Of a stretch of DNA of 24,980 nt, positions 12,525 through 19,827 are shown piece by piece. Numbering within the stretch: the stretch's first letter is position 1; the number at the start of each line of letters is the position of its first letter. This DNA is from Candidatus Thorarchaeota archaeon MP11T_1 (lineage in GTDB: Archaea > Asgardarchaeota > Thorarchaeia > Thorarchaeales > Thorarchaeaceae), in assembly GCA_002825515.1 (NCBI GenBank), contig PJET01000047.1:1-24980 (forward strand), in the 5' to 3' direction. The notes under the pieces were generated by a model. It saw only the letters and a program-made list of their open reading frames with translations, had not been told where the DNA came from and searched no databases. The translations under genes were made by a program, and so were the position numbers.

Positions 12525-12996
12525 TGAGCTGTCTTACAAAATCCATTGCCTCATCCATCATTTTATTGTACTCAGCGAATGTTTTGGGCAGCTCCATTAT
12601 CTCACTATAGTCCATTTCTCCAACGAGAATGCTACTTCTAATTGCACCTTGGAGACCAAGTACTCCGATACTCAGAGCAAGCTTCCGCTTTGGACCATAC
12701 TCCTTGTATATCTCTTGGAGATAATGATACTCGTCTGATAGTGGCATGTGCTCTGATATTGCTTTGAGCCATGGTTCTTCTTCATCCCCGAACTCCTCAA
12801 AGAGAGACCAGTATCTCTCGCCAGCGTCATACTCATTGAGCAACATCATGTAGCCTTCTGCGTCATACCTTTCTACGATCTCAAGAACATTGTGCTTATC
12901 ATCCCACTCCTTGAAGAAGTACACACAACCATTATCGGTAATAATCCAATGGTCTGCGTCCTTGAAGCGCAGGAGTTGATCCAGTTCTATTCTCAT
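12496..12996 (-). CDS. Hypothetical acidic protein, 166 aa
   Basis: An acidic 166-residue protein. The N-terminal part has a short beta segment (Trp-Ile-Ile-Thr-Asp-Asn-Gly-Cys-Val-Tyr-Phe-Phe). The middle is rich in Glu and Tyr, and the C-terminal half is helical. The ATG at 12996 forms an ATGA overlap with its upstream gene. No recognised family or catalytic motif. Confidence 0.78.
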   Translation of the reverse strand: MRIELDQLLRFKDADHWIITDNGCVYFFKEWDDKHNVLEIVERYDAEGYMMLLNEYDAGERYWSLFEEFGDEEEPWLKAISEHMPLSDEYHYLQEIYKEYGPKRKLALSIGVLGLQGAIRSSILVGEMDYSEIMELPKTFAEYNKMMDEAMDFVRQLNEMDNEVDS

Positions 12997-13334
12997 AGTT
13001 GTATCCTTTCATACAGTCCACCAGTTCTACTGATCTCATCACCAGCAACGCTGATCTTGATAGTCCAGCAGTCCTTGTCGCTGATCGTATTGACATCTTC
13101 TACTTCGATCTCATCAAACCCCCCAACACCAGCTTTAGCAATCAGTTCTTCGATGTCTTCTATCCCGATAGTCAGCTGTACTGTAGCATAGCTATGGACA
13201 ATCTCTGGCGGTGAGATACACGGTCCAGAGGCATAGCCAAATATTGTGACAGTATCTATGTCAGACAGTCGCAGGGGCAGTGAGATCGAAGGCAATTCCT
13301 TCGTCTTCTGGTGGTTCGTATTCAATTTCTGCAT
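12993..13334 (-). CDS. Hypothetical protein, up to 113 aa, start uncertain
   Basis: The confident part, from about 13270 to 12993, encodes a beta-rich protein (Asp-Thr-Val-Thr-Ile-Phe-Gly-Tyr; Val-Gln-Leu-Thr-Ile-Gly). Starting at ATG 13334 would create a 74-bp overlap with the upstream gene, unusually long for this region. There is no ATG, GTG or TTG nearer the upstream stop except a TTG within the overlap. Either the long overlap is real or initiation uses a rare codon such as ATA or CTG near 13265. Function unknown. Confidence 0.65.
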   Translation of the reverse strand: MQKLNTNHQKTKELPSISLPLRLSDIDTVTIFGYASGPCISPPEIVHSYATVQLTIGIEDIEELIAKAGVGGFDEIEVEDVNTISDKDCWTIKISVAGDEISRTGGLYERIQL

Positions 13335-13650
13335 AGGGGATATGTCCTTCCTTTATCAGTCTAGCCAGTCCCTTCAATAGTTCTTTATAGAAACGGTCAT
13401 TGATATATGCCAACGGTTCTACATATACCTTGCTATCGACTTTCGTTGTGCTGTTCAGGCTCTGCACTATCCCATCTGGTTTCAGTTCACTGACTACAGC
13501 AAACCAGACTTCACTCTCTTTCCCCTCTAACTTCCTATAGATTTGCCAGCAGTTCCCATCACCACGATAGGCATAGTACTCGAAGCGATCATTGGTTGCA
13601 TGTTCAAACTCGATACCATCAACAGTCACGGTATCTAGTTGCTTGGGCAT
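13261..13650 (-). CDS. Hypothetical protein, 129 aa
   Basis: An unrecognised alpha/beta protein. The N-terminal half is beta-rich with Tyr and Trp (Phe-Glu-Tyr-Tyr-Ala-Tyr-Arg-Gly-Asp-Gly). The C-terminal half has a helix with Lys-Glu-Leu-Leu-Lys-Gly-Leu-Ala-Arg-Leu, then an acidic tail. AAAGGAG lies 5 bases before the ATG at 13650. It follows the preceding gene by 1 bp. Function unknown. Confidence 0.8.
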   Translation of the reverse strand: MPKQLDTVTVDGIEFEHATNDRFEYYAYRGDGNCWQIYRKLEGKESEVWFAVVSELKPDGIVQSLNSTTKVDSKVYVEPLAYINDRFYKELLKGLARLIKEGHIPYAEIEYEPPEDEGIAFDLTAPATV

Positions 13651-13651
13651 A

Positions 13652-14233
13652 CTACTCCTTTCTTACTGCACCAATCACGCTCAATACGGCAATCACTTCT
13701 TCATGCGTCAGTCCCCTTAGAGTGACAAGAGCACAATCAGCTCTGTAGTAGTCTACGCACCAGTGTCTGAGGCACTTGCCCATCTCGCTTGTGACAGTAC
13801 CTCTAACACGATGTATCTCTGTGTCTGTGAAACTTGAGACTTCGGATAACAGACCAGTCTTCTTCTTCAGGTCTTCTGCCTGAACACTGAGCTTGTCATA
13901 GGTCTCCTGTGATGATTTCATCCATGGCTCAATGGTTGACCTGTAATGATGAACCATCGCAGGGTAGAGTTCCTTTGCAATATGAGCACCAAGGTCATAA
14001 CCAATAAGTTCTTTCTCTACCTTGATGTCTAGTTTCTGATCCCAGCTATTACCGTATACATTCTGGTAATCATTAGACCAGATTACTTTCCATTCATTCT
14101 TCATTGCTCTGATTATGATCTGATAGGTCATATCAATGGTAGAAAACCTAGCCAGATGGTCATCGCCACCACGTATGACCCATCCACGGTCAGTGTGTAC
14201 GTTTAGCCCTTCTACTACCTCATTGGGAAGCAT
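13652..14233 (-). CDS. Hypothetical protein, 193 aa
   Basis: A 193-residue soluble protein, mainly helical in its second half (Glu-Thr-Tyr-Asp-Lys-Leu-Ser-Val-Gln-Ala-Glu-Asp-Leu suggests a coiled stretch). There is a Cys-containing segment near 155-170. The ATG at 14233 has GGAGG 5 bases upstream. It is the first minus-strand gene after the small-RNA intergenic region. I see no convincing minus-strand promoter there, so it may depend on read-through. Family unknown. Confidence 0.8.
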   Translation of the reverse strand: MLPNEVVEGLNVHTDRGWVIRGGDDHLARFSTIDMTYQIIIRAMKNEWKVIWSNDYQNVYGNSWDQKLDIKVEKELIGYDLGAHIAKELYPAMVHHYRSTIEPWMKSSQETYDKLSVQAEDLKKKTGLLSEVSSFTDTEIHRVRGTVTSEMGKCLRHWCVDYYRADCALVTLRGLTHEEVIAVLSVIGAVRKE

Positions 14234-14246
14234 ATAAACCTCCAGC

Positions 14247-14274
14247 TTGACATCTGTTAGTATTCTGGTACAAT
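14247..14274 (+). promoter_or_regulatory. Plus-strand promoter P5 for a small RNA
   Basis: TTGACA (14247-14252), a 16-bp spacer and TACAAT (14269-14274) preceded by TG-N (extended -10, TGGTACAAT). It points against all surrounding genes and towards a terminator-like hairpin about 40 bp beyond the predicted start near 14281. The box TGACATCTGTTA (14248-14259) overlaps its -35 and spacer. Confidence 0.7.
14248..14259 (+). promoter_or_regulatory. LexA-like box variant in P5
   Basis: TGACATCTGTTA shares ACATCTGTTA (10 of 12 bases) with the boxes in P2 and P3. It overlaps the P5 -35 element, and it also lies just before the ribosome site of the minus-strand gene starting at 14233. Confidence 0.5.
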
Positions 14275-14280
14275 AGAAAT

Positions 14281-14351
14281 ACCAATTCCTCTATTGGAAT
14301 AGGCAGCGACCAGCCCTCGATACCCCCCTTATCGAGGGCAACTGTTTTATT
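14281..14351 (+). ncRNA. Candidate small RNA (about 70 nt)
   Basis: It is bounded by the P5 promoter and a strong hairpin with a T-rich tail. The predicted 5' end can form two mutually exclusive 5-bp hairpins: CCAAT/ATTGG (14282-14286 with 14293-14297) and ATTCC/GGAAT (14285-14289 with 14296-14300). A linker leads to the terminator stem. The loop region contains UUCCUCU, complementary to AGAGGAA-type ribosome-binding sites such as those of the LexA-type gene and the gene at 2287-2958. This is the only intergenic stretch above 100 bp here, and no start codon followed by a plausible frame is present. Its existence is inferred and untested. Confidence 0.5.
14313..14351 (+). terminator. Intrinsic-terminator-like hairpin, plus strand
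   Basis: A perfect 10-bp stem, GCCCTCGATA (14313-14322) with TATCGAGGGC (14330-14339), encloses a 7-nt loop of six C and one T. The plus-strand 3' flank AACTGTTTTATT is T-rich but interrupted. On the minus strand the flank has no T-run, so it is a poorer terminator for the gene ending at 14350. Confidence 0.65.
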
Positions 14352-14889
14352 ACTCGTTGTACGGATTTGCGCCAGCAGCAATCAACGTTTCTACAGCAAC
14401 AGCTTCATCACCACACATCACTTTCATGATCGGTACTTCTTTCCACTCTGTACCAACCTGTACCTGTCTGCACGTTGAGCCTTCTATATGATTATAGAAC
14501 TCTACTTCAAAGGCGAACCACTGATACCGCGCCCACATGTTGCGCGCAACCTTTTCTGGTAGATATTCTTCTGGCGGTAGGAATGTCAGTGTGCTTTCCT
14601 TGCTTTCCTCTTTGCGGTTATCATAGACTAGTTCCCATCCAGCATCAAGGAACGCTTGCTTTATTCTTTCCCTAAGCGTTTCATTGACTGGCAAGTCTAA
14701 TTCAGGCGGAGTAGTAGTTGTGTACATGTGCCACCTTATTCCTTCCTCGTCCAGCCATGACAGATCGGGAAGCTGTGGAGCAATGTGCTTCCGCCAATAC
14801 TTTGATCGCATTATCTTTGTTCTCAGTTCATTACGAGTACTAAGATGTTGTTTCTCGAAACGCTCAGTCAGTTTTTCTGCAAATGTCAT
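14350..14889 (-). CDS. Hypothetical protein, 179 aa
   Basis: An unrecognised 179-residue protein. It has a basic helical N-terminus (Arg-Thr-Lys-Ile-Met-Arg-Ser-Lys-Tyr-Trp-Arg-Lys), an aromatic middle and a small C-terminal alpha/beta part. AGGAGGAC lies 5 bases before the ATG at 14889. It is the last gene before the small-RNA region, and its TAA overlaps the T-rich end of the plus-strand terminator. Function unknown. Confidence 0.8.
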   Translation of the reverse strand: MTFAEKLTERFEKQHLSTRNELRTKIMRSKYWRKHIAPQLPDLSWLDEEGIRWHMYTTTTPPELDLPVNETLRERIKQAFLDAGWELVYDNRKEESKESTLTFLPPEEYLPEKVARNMWARYQWFAFEVEFYNHIEGSTCRQVQVGTEWKEVPIMKVMCGDEAVAVETLIAAGANPYNE

Positions 14890-14890
14890 G

Positions 14891-15133
14891 TTAGTCCTCC
14901 TCGTGTTCCCAAACTTTCCCTTGTGTCAAGTACCTTTCTGTAACATATAGCTCGTCATAGTACGCTCGTGCCTCTTCATCCGATACGACTGCTACGCTCA
15001 GAGGTTGATAGTAATCATCGCTCACCAAGAGCGTCTTGCCAGTCTTCGCAAAGTCCGTAAAGAAGTAGACTATCGAATGTCCCTTCACCAGTATGAATGT
15101 GTTCTTGTCTACTCCGTCAGTGAAGTTGATCAT
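14891..15133 (-). CDS. Hypothetical protein, 80 aa
   Basis: A small alpha/beta protein encoded immediately after the RecD2-type helicase gene. The start is ATG 15133, 17 bp inside the helicase gene with GGAG 7 bases upstream. It is preferred to the TTG one codon earlier. It contains a Lys-Thr-Gly-Lys-Thr-Leu stretch that resembles a P-loop fragment but lacks the surrounding glycines, so I do not call it an ATPase. Function unknown. Confidence 0.75.
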   Translation of the reverse strand: MINFTDGVDKNTFILVKGHSIVYFFTDFAKTGKTLLVSDDYYQPLSVAVVSDEEARAYYDELYVTERYLTQGKVWEHEED

Positions 15134-17321
15134 CAAGCAGCTCCTTCAACAGTGTATACCGTCTTACTCTCTGCTCATTGGTCACATACTTGTACATGGC
15201 ATTCGCAGCAGACAGTACCATGCAATACTCTTTCGCTCTTGTCAGTCCAGTATAGACCAGTTGTCTGAGCATAAAGCCTTCGTATGTCGTTGGCAACAGC
15301 AAGACTACTGCCTTGAATTCACTACCTTGGCTCTTATGAATGGTCATGGCATACGCAAGTGACAGATCCTCCAAGTCTTCCAATGTATACACCACTTCAC
15401 GACCGTCATAATCGACCAGTACCAAGGGTGGCTCTCCAGAATGGTTCTTCCTGAACTCTTGCAAGTCAGCATAAGTGGATGTCTTTACCACAGTACCAGT
15501 CTCGCCATTCATTACACCTAGCTCATAGTTATTCCTTAGATGAATGACCTTATCTCCTGGTCTGTAGTTGATACCTTCAATATCAAATCCACCTGGGTTG
15601 AACATTCCCTGAAGCACAGCGTTGAGTGCCACTCTACCCCACTCGTGACCGTTCACTGGCGTCAGCACCTGCAAGTCATTCATGTCATAGTCATACTTCT
15701 CTGTTATCCCCTTGATCAATTCAATAGCTTTGTACCCTAAGACCTGATTGTCCTGTACTGTACCTATGTAGCAGTCAGTGTAGCCATTAGGGTCAGGCAC
15801 AATGCCTTTGATGATCTTGTGAGCAATATGGACTATGCCACTATTCTCGCCTTGCCTGTGTATTGTAGTCAGACGTGCCGTTGGTATCCCTGCCTTGATA
15901 GCTTGGAAGAACGGTTCGCCTGGACCGACAGGAGGCAGCTGGTCAGCATCGCCAATCAGCACCAGCCTTGTATTCCTCTTCAGTCCCTTTATCACATGAG
16001 CCATAAGATAGGTGTCTACCATTGATGACTCATCGATGAACACTACATCACCATAGAAAGTATTCTCTGCCTCTACATCTTCCCCGAATATCTCTAGTGC
16101 CTTGTGAATTGTGGTTGCTGGAAATCCAGTAGCTTGTGTCATCCTTCTGGCAGCTTTACCAGTTGGTGATACAAGCTGTACTTCTTTGCCAGCATGATCT
16201 AGGATATTGCACAAGGCAGACAGCAATGTAGTCTTGCCAGTACCAGGACCACCAGTGATAATGCTGATCTTGTGACCAAGCACTACTTCTATAGCGTGTT
16301 CCTGATCTTCTGTCAGATCAAGATCGATGTACTTGTGAAGTTCATCCTTGACTTTCTCCCACGCGGGAGACAGAACCTCGGTATCTTTAGCCATTGTACT
16401 AAAGGTACTGGCAATAGCTTTCTCTTTCTCCAACATACCACTATCGCAGACATATTCACCGAATGACACGATATTCATGCTATCCAGCATCGGGAGTGCT
16501 TTAGCATAGAACTGATGTGGCGTCATGACTGTAATCTCAGCAAGCTTCATTGCTTTCTCTACAGCCTCTAGTCTAGGTACGCAGGTATGCCCTTCAAAGA
16601 CACCAGCCATTACCATCTCTCGGATAGCAGCAGCTAGTCTCATTGGTGCATTGACATCGATAGGTTCTTTGCCACTCCATGAAGCTCTGGCTATCCTGTC
16701 TGCGATCCCCCATCCAATTCCATGTATTACTGTAAGATTGTATGGCTTGTTCGTTATGATGTCAGAGAGATCGGCTTTGAAGTAGCGATGTGCTTTCTTG
16801 CTCATCTTCAAGCTGAGTCCAGCTCTTGAGCATAACAAAGCACTACTCACCCACTCTCTTTCCTTCTCCCAATCTCTCATCATCCATTGGGAATTGACAG
16901 CACCAATCCCCTTGATCGTCTGTAATTGCGTAGTATCACCAGATGTAAAAGCGTCTTCAATTACACCAAAAGTACCATAGCCAAACTTGTCCACGATCTC
17001 CTGAGCAAGATGTTCTTTGACACCTGTCAGGAAACCTGCGGACAAGAGACCCTTCATAGCTTCCAATTCATCTGGATAGCTGATGTGTGTTACTTTGAGC
17101 TGGTTGCCGTACTTCTTGTGATTTACCCAAATGCCAGTGAGAGCAGCTTTTATTCCTACTGGAACGAGAGCTGCCTCACCGACAATGACGAACAAGTCAC
17201 CTTTAGTGACAGAGTTGTGGTTCTCTATAGCTTCTGCTTCTGCTACAAAGAAACCTGTTGCTTCACTCTGCCACCTGATCTTCGTAATCTTCGCTTGTAT
17301 CGTCTCCAGCTGATTGTTCAT
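15117..17321 (-). CDS. recD2: RecD2-type SF1B DNA helicase
   Basis: At 734 residues it is full length for the RecD2 family (5'-3' SF1B helicases). It has N-terminal helix-hairpin-helix segments near 135-145 (IKGIG) and 196-210 (IHGIGWG), the Q region LTEDQ (336-340), motif I GGPGTGKTT (357-365), Ia SPTGKAA (385-391), II FIDESSM (429-435), III IGDADQLPPVG (456-466), IV IHRQ (487-490), V MTIHKSQGSEF (about 655-665) and VI VYTGLTRAKEY near the C-terminus. It likely acts in phage recombination or replication. The start at 17321 has a GGAG Shine-Dalgarno sequence 6-8 bases upstream. Copy 3 of the 16-bp repeat encodes residues Ser-Pro-Ala-Trp-Glu before motif I. Confidence 0.95.
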   Translation of the reverse strand: MNNQLETIQAKITKIRWQSEATGFFVAEAEAIENHNSVTKGDLFVIVGEAALVPVGIKAALTGIWVNHKKYGNQLKVTHISYPDELEAMKGLLSAGFLTGVKEHLAQEIVDKFGYGTFGVIEDAFTSGDTTQLQTIKGIGAVNSQWMMRDWEKEREWVSSALLCSRAGLSLKMSKKAHRYFKADLSDIITNKPYNLTVIHGIGWGIADRIARASWSGKEPIDVNAPMRLAAAIREMVMAGVFEGHTCVPRLEAVEKAMKLAEITVMTPHQFYAKALPMLDSMNIVSFGEYVCDSGMLEKEKAIASTFSTMAKDTEVLSPAWEKVKDELHKYIDLDLTEDQEHAIEVVLGHKISIITGGPGTGKTTLLSALCNILDHAGKEVQLVSPTGKAARRMTQATGFPATTIHKALEIFGEDVEAENTFYGDVVFIDESSMVDTYLMAHVIKGLKRNTRLVLIGDADQLPPVGPGEPFFQAIKAGIPTARLTTIHRQGENSGIVHIAHKIIKGIVPDPNGYTDCYIGTVQDNQVLGYKAIELIKGITEKYDYDMNDLQVLTPVNGHEWGRVALNAVLQGMFNPGGFDIEGINYRPGDKVIHLRNNYELGVMNGETGTVVKTSTYADLQEFRKNHSGEPPLVLVDYDGREVVYTLEDLEDLSLAYAMTIHKSQGSEFKAVVLLLPTTYEGFMLRQLVYTGLTRAKEYCMVLSAANAMYKYVTNEQRVRRYTLLKELLDDQLH
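16355..16370 (-). repeat. Dispersed 16-bp imperfect inverted repeat, copy 3
   Basis: The minus strand reads TCTCCCGCGTGGGAGA, the most symmetric copy (7 of 8 base pairs). It lies inside the RecD2-type helicase gene. Confidence 0.8.
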
Positions 17322-17625
17322 CTGTTTCTCCAGCACTCTCTTCTTTCTCTTCTATCATATCTTCAAACACTGGTATTCTTGCCCTGGTTCTGGCTGTCCT
17401 TTCGGGAAGCTCAGTCGCTGTTGATGGCATCACTTCGCTTGCCCTGACTGATACTACGCCCTTGCCAGGATACCCAAACTCAACGGCATACCATACTTCC
17501 TTACTGTGCCTGATCTTCTCGATCCTGCCAACACATCCTGGTTTTGCGACAGCTACAGTCTTACCGTCTTCAATGCGCTTTCGTTCTACAGTGCCTGTGA
17601 ATACTACAAAGTCTCCTACATTCAT
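17263..17625 (-). CDS. SH3/KOW-like barrel protein with acidic tail, 120 aa
   Basis: The first 65 residues look like a small SH3 or KOW-type beta barrel: VGDFVVFTGTV at the start, then GCVGRIEKI and WYAVEFG. The last 40 residues are acidic and probably disordered (repeated Glu, Asp and Ser). Such barrels often bind nucleic acid or mimic transcription-factor domains. It is the first gene of the P4 unit and directly precedes the RecD2-type gene, overlapping it by 59 bp. GGAGGAC lies upstream of the ATG at 17625. The exact function is unknown. Confidence 0.75.
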   Translation of the reverse strand: MNVGDFVVFTGTVERKRIEDGKTVAVAKPGCVGRIEKIRHSKEVWYAVEFGYPGKGVVSVRASEVMPSTATELPERTARTRARIPVFEDMIEEKEESAGETDEQSAGDDTSEDYEDQVAE

Positions 17626-17676
17626 TTCAAAGTCCTCCGAGGGTATATATAAAGGATGTCCTGATCGTCACATGAA

Positions 17677-17705
17677 ATCATACAATGTTCTCCATGTCAT
17701 GTCAA
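17677..17705 (-). promoter_or_regulatory. Promoter P4 (sigma-70 type)
   Basis: On the minus strand TTGACA (17700-17705), a 17-bp spacer and TATGAT (17677-17682). It lies in the 80-bp gap before the SH3/KOW-like gene and RecD2, with a leader of about 45 nt. Unlike P1, P2 and P3 it has only a degenerate box in the spacer (GAACATTGTA, one base short), so it may be regulated differently. Confidence 0.75.
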
Positions 17706-18677
17706 TCATTCCCTGAAACCTTTTGAGATTGTCTGTAATAAATCATACTCAGAACCACTCCCCCACTCTTCGATGACTGACTTCAGCTTGCTTCTGATCT
17801 CATGAGCATAGTATCTGTTAGGACATTTGACCACGATGATAGACCTGTTCTCATCGAGAAGGAACTCTTCGCCATTGATCTTTGGCGGAGTACCAGTGTA
17901 ACCAGCTCTCAGTTTCCTGACTTCTTTCTCTGTATCACGAGAAGAACTGTCATCTGCTATGAGCTGCAAGGTCGCAGTTACAACACTGGTAAATTTCTCT
18001 ATTGCTTCTTCTTCTTGCTCTGTATATTCTTTCTCAATCTTCTTGATCTCTTTCTTGATTTCTTTGACCTCTTCATTGCTACTCTCTTTGATTTCTTTGA
18101 TCTTCTCTCGTTTCAGCTGGTCAATATAATCAATGTCACTATGGAACTCTTCAAACTGTTGCCTTAGTGTCGAGATAACCCTCCGCATTTTTGTGTAGCG
18201 CATTGGAATTGTCAAAATCTCTTCAGGAATTTCCCCAACCTTCTCGAACCATGGTAACAGTTGTTCAAGCATGAACCTTATCTCTGAATATGCACCATGA
18301 TTGGTGTCTACCGTGGTCAGCTTAGCTGCAAGCCACTCTTTTATGCTCTCATACTCAGCTTCTGGATCAACGAAGGCATAAGCGTTCTTCTTCTTCAGTT
18401 CCCATAGTGCCAGTATGCTAGCTCTCTCCATCGCGGGAGCAAGGACTACAGCATGAACGGTAGCATTACTTAGAGCTACAGCATTGGCGCGCTTGACTGC
18501 ATCAGGAGTATTGAGTTTGTCAATGACCTTGCGATATTCTTTCCAGAACATAGCGCGATGTACATCATTGACGATCTCTTTCTCAATACCAGGATATACC
18601 TCAGTCATCCATCTTGGGAAGTCTCCGTCTTCTGGTATGGTATCTAGGTCGATTGTTCCGTTTGCAAATTCTTCCAT
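17706..18677 (-). CDS. Coiled-coil hypothetical protein, 323 aa
   Basis: A 323-residue protein with a highly charged coiled coil in the middle (about residues 190-230, repeated Lys-Glu-Ile-Lys), between a helical N-terminal half and a small alpha/beta C-terminal part (Ser-Ile-Ile-Val-Val-Lys-Cys-Pro). No catalytic motif is recognised. AAGGA stands 8 bases before the ATG at 18677, and the gene overlaps the nuclease gene by 34 bp. A structural or scaffolding role in the DNA-processing cluster is possible. Copy 4 of the 16-bp repeat lies within it (Ala-Pro-Ala-Met-Glu). Confidence 0.82.
   Translation of the reverse strand: MEEFANGTIDLDTIPEDGDFPRWMTEVYPGIEKEIVNDVHRAMFWKEYRKVIDKLNTPDAVKRANAVALSNATVHAVVLAPAMERASILALWELKKKNAYAFVDPEAEYESIKEWLAAKLTTVDTNHGAYSEIRFMLEQLLPWFEKVGEIPEEILTIPMRYTKMRRVISTLRQQFEEFHSDIDYIDQLKREKIKEIKESSNEEVKEIKKEIKKIEKEYTEQEEEAIEKFTSVVTATLQLIADDSSSRDTEKEVRKLRAGYTGTPPKINGEEFLLDENRSIIVVKCPNRYYAHEIRSKLKSVIEEWGSGSEYDLLQTISKGFRE
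18425..18440 (-). repeat. Dispersed 16-bp imperfect inverted repeat, copy 4
   Basis: The minus strand reads GCTCCCGCGATGGAGA, matching the consensus at all positions except the first. It lies inside the coiled-coil protein gene. Confidence 0.75.
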
Positions 18678-19261
18678 GTCTCAAATCCTTCTATGAATAT
18701 TTCCATTTGCTTGAGCATTGCATACCAGAATACGTGTTGATAAGGTATGATCCAATGTCCCTTGGTTTCATTGCCAAGTCTGTCAATGTACGTTGATTTC
18801 CATGCAAGTCTAAGGTTGTTGAAATAATATGTTGCTCCTTTCAGTCCCCTGGCAGTATCATTGAGAGGCAGGGACTTCTGTCCTCTCTCAAGCATATCCT
18901 TCTCTGCCATGCGCCATCCGTCCCACGGCACTAAGAATGCTTGGATACCGTTTGGTCTGTTTCCCTCACCAAGCTCAATGAATAGATAGCCACCGTATAG
19001 ACCGAGCTTCTCTCGTTGAGTGTCACTGATTGGCTCTTGATGAGGGAACTTCCATGACTTATGTGGTCCTTTGACCTCAATGTAAGTCCATTGTAATGCT
19101 AGAAGATAATCGGGTTGCGTCTCATTCTTTGGCTGTGCTGTATGGCAAACATTGCAATACGACACATCCCTGAACTTGTAAGAGAACGCACCCTTGGGAT
19201 ATATATCATCTAGCAAATGGTTCATGAGATGTTTAGCTTTTTCTTCTGTAGTTTTAGCCAT
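18644..19261 (-). CDS. PD-(D/E)xK nuclease
   Basis: Residues P50-D51, ten residues, then E62-V-K64 (within TYIEVKG) form the PD-(D/E)xK catalytic signature seen in Holliday-junction resolvases and VRR-NUC-type nucleases. C36-x2-C39 precedes it and may bind metal. The remaining 140 residues, rich in Trp and Tyr, are unrecognised. It is encoded with ParB-like, XRE and coiled-coil proteins, next to a recombination helicase unit, so junction cleavage or DNA-end processing is a fair guess. The ATG at 19261 is very close to GGAGGA, with a second GGAG further upstream. It overlaps the preceding gene by 40 bp. Confidence 0.75.
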   Translation of the reverse strand: MAKTTEEKAKHLMNHLLDDIYPKGAFSYKFRDVSYCNVCHTAQPKNETQPDYLLALQWTYIEVKGPHKSWKFPHQEPISDTQREKLGLYGGYLFIELGEGNRPNGIQAFLVPWDGWRMAEKDMLERGQKSLPLNDTARGLKGATYYFNNLRLAWKSTYIDRLGNETKGHWIIPYQHVFWYAMLKQMEIFIEGFETWKNLQTEQST

Positions 19262-19827
19262 TCCTCCAAATACTCCTTCAGTTCTGGATGTTCATCTTTC
19301 TTCTCATCCCAATATCTCTCGCATCTATTTCTGGTATCACACACAGCAAAACTATTGAGCCTTGTCCTACCTTGTGGCGTGTATAGTCTTGGTTCATGTA
19401 ATGCCCAAAGTCTTATTGGTGTGCTCACCCATCCCACGCTATTCCATCCATCATCTTCTGTCCAGTATGTCTTGGCAAGAAGGTTAGGCATCTTGACCAT
19501 GTGATCTAATAGATACTGGTCATTTAGTCCTTCTGCCCATTCAGCATAAGGTTTATCGCCAATCATATAAGACTTGGGAAGTCCATCACCGCCAAATGAT
19601 CCTGATACTGTGATACTTCTACGATCCCATCTGAAAGTACCCATCATGAAGTGACCAAGCTGTCTCATCTTTACATGACGAGCAACACAACAGATAGTAT
19701 GTAGCTTAGTATACTTGCCTTGTCCGCAGTAAGTATTCTCAAGCGAGATCGCAATCAGGAACATTCCCCCTGACTGTTGTCCTGATGTAAGATAGCCTGT
19801 CTCGCTAGGATTCGTCCACAGGTACAT
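19222..19827 (-). CDS. Hypothetical protein, 201 aa
   Basis: A soluble protein with a Gly/Ser-rich middle (Thr-Val-Ser-Gly-Ser-Phe-Gly-Gly-Asp-Gly), several cysteines (Cys-Cys near 46, others spread) and a charged helical C-terminus (Glu-Tyr-Leu-Glu-Glu-Trp-Leu-Lys-Leu). No family is recognised. AGGAGG is 7 bases before the ATG at 19827. It lies between the XRE regulator and the nuclease gene and overlaps both. Confidence 0.78.
   Translation of the reverse strand: MYLWTNPSETGYLTSGQQSGGMFLIAISLENTYCGQGKYTKLHTICCVARHVKMRQLGHFMMGTFRWDRRSITVSGSFGGDGLPKSYMIGDKPYAEWAEGLNDQYLLDHMVKMPNLLAKTYWTEDDGWNSVGWVSTPIRLWALHEPRLYTPQGRTRLNSFAVCDTRNRCERYWDEKKDEHPELKEYLEEWLKLQKKKLNIS

Noticed and set aside
14313..14339. 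Hairpin as terminator of the minus-strand gene ending at 14350
   Set aside because: On the minus strand no T-run follows the stem; the T-rich tail lies on the plus-strand side.
14928..14933. TTGACA on the minus strand before the gene at 14350-14889
   Set aside because: No -10-like sequence at suitable distance; it is within the upstream gene.
16926..17447. 173-codon plus-strand open frame over RecD2
   Set aside because: Antisense to the conserved helicase; no ribosome site, no plausible promoter.
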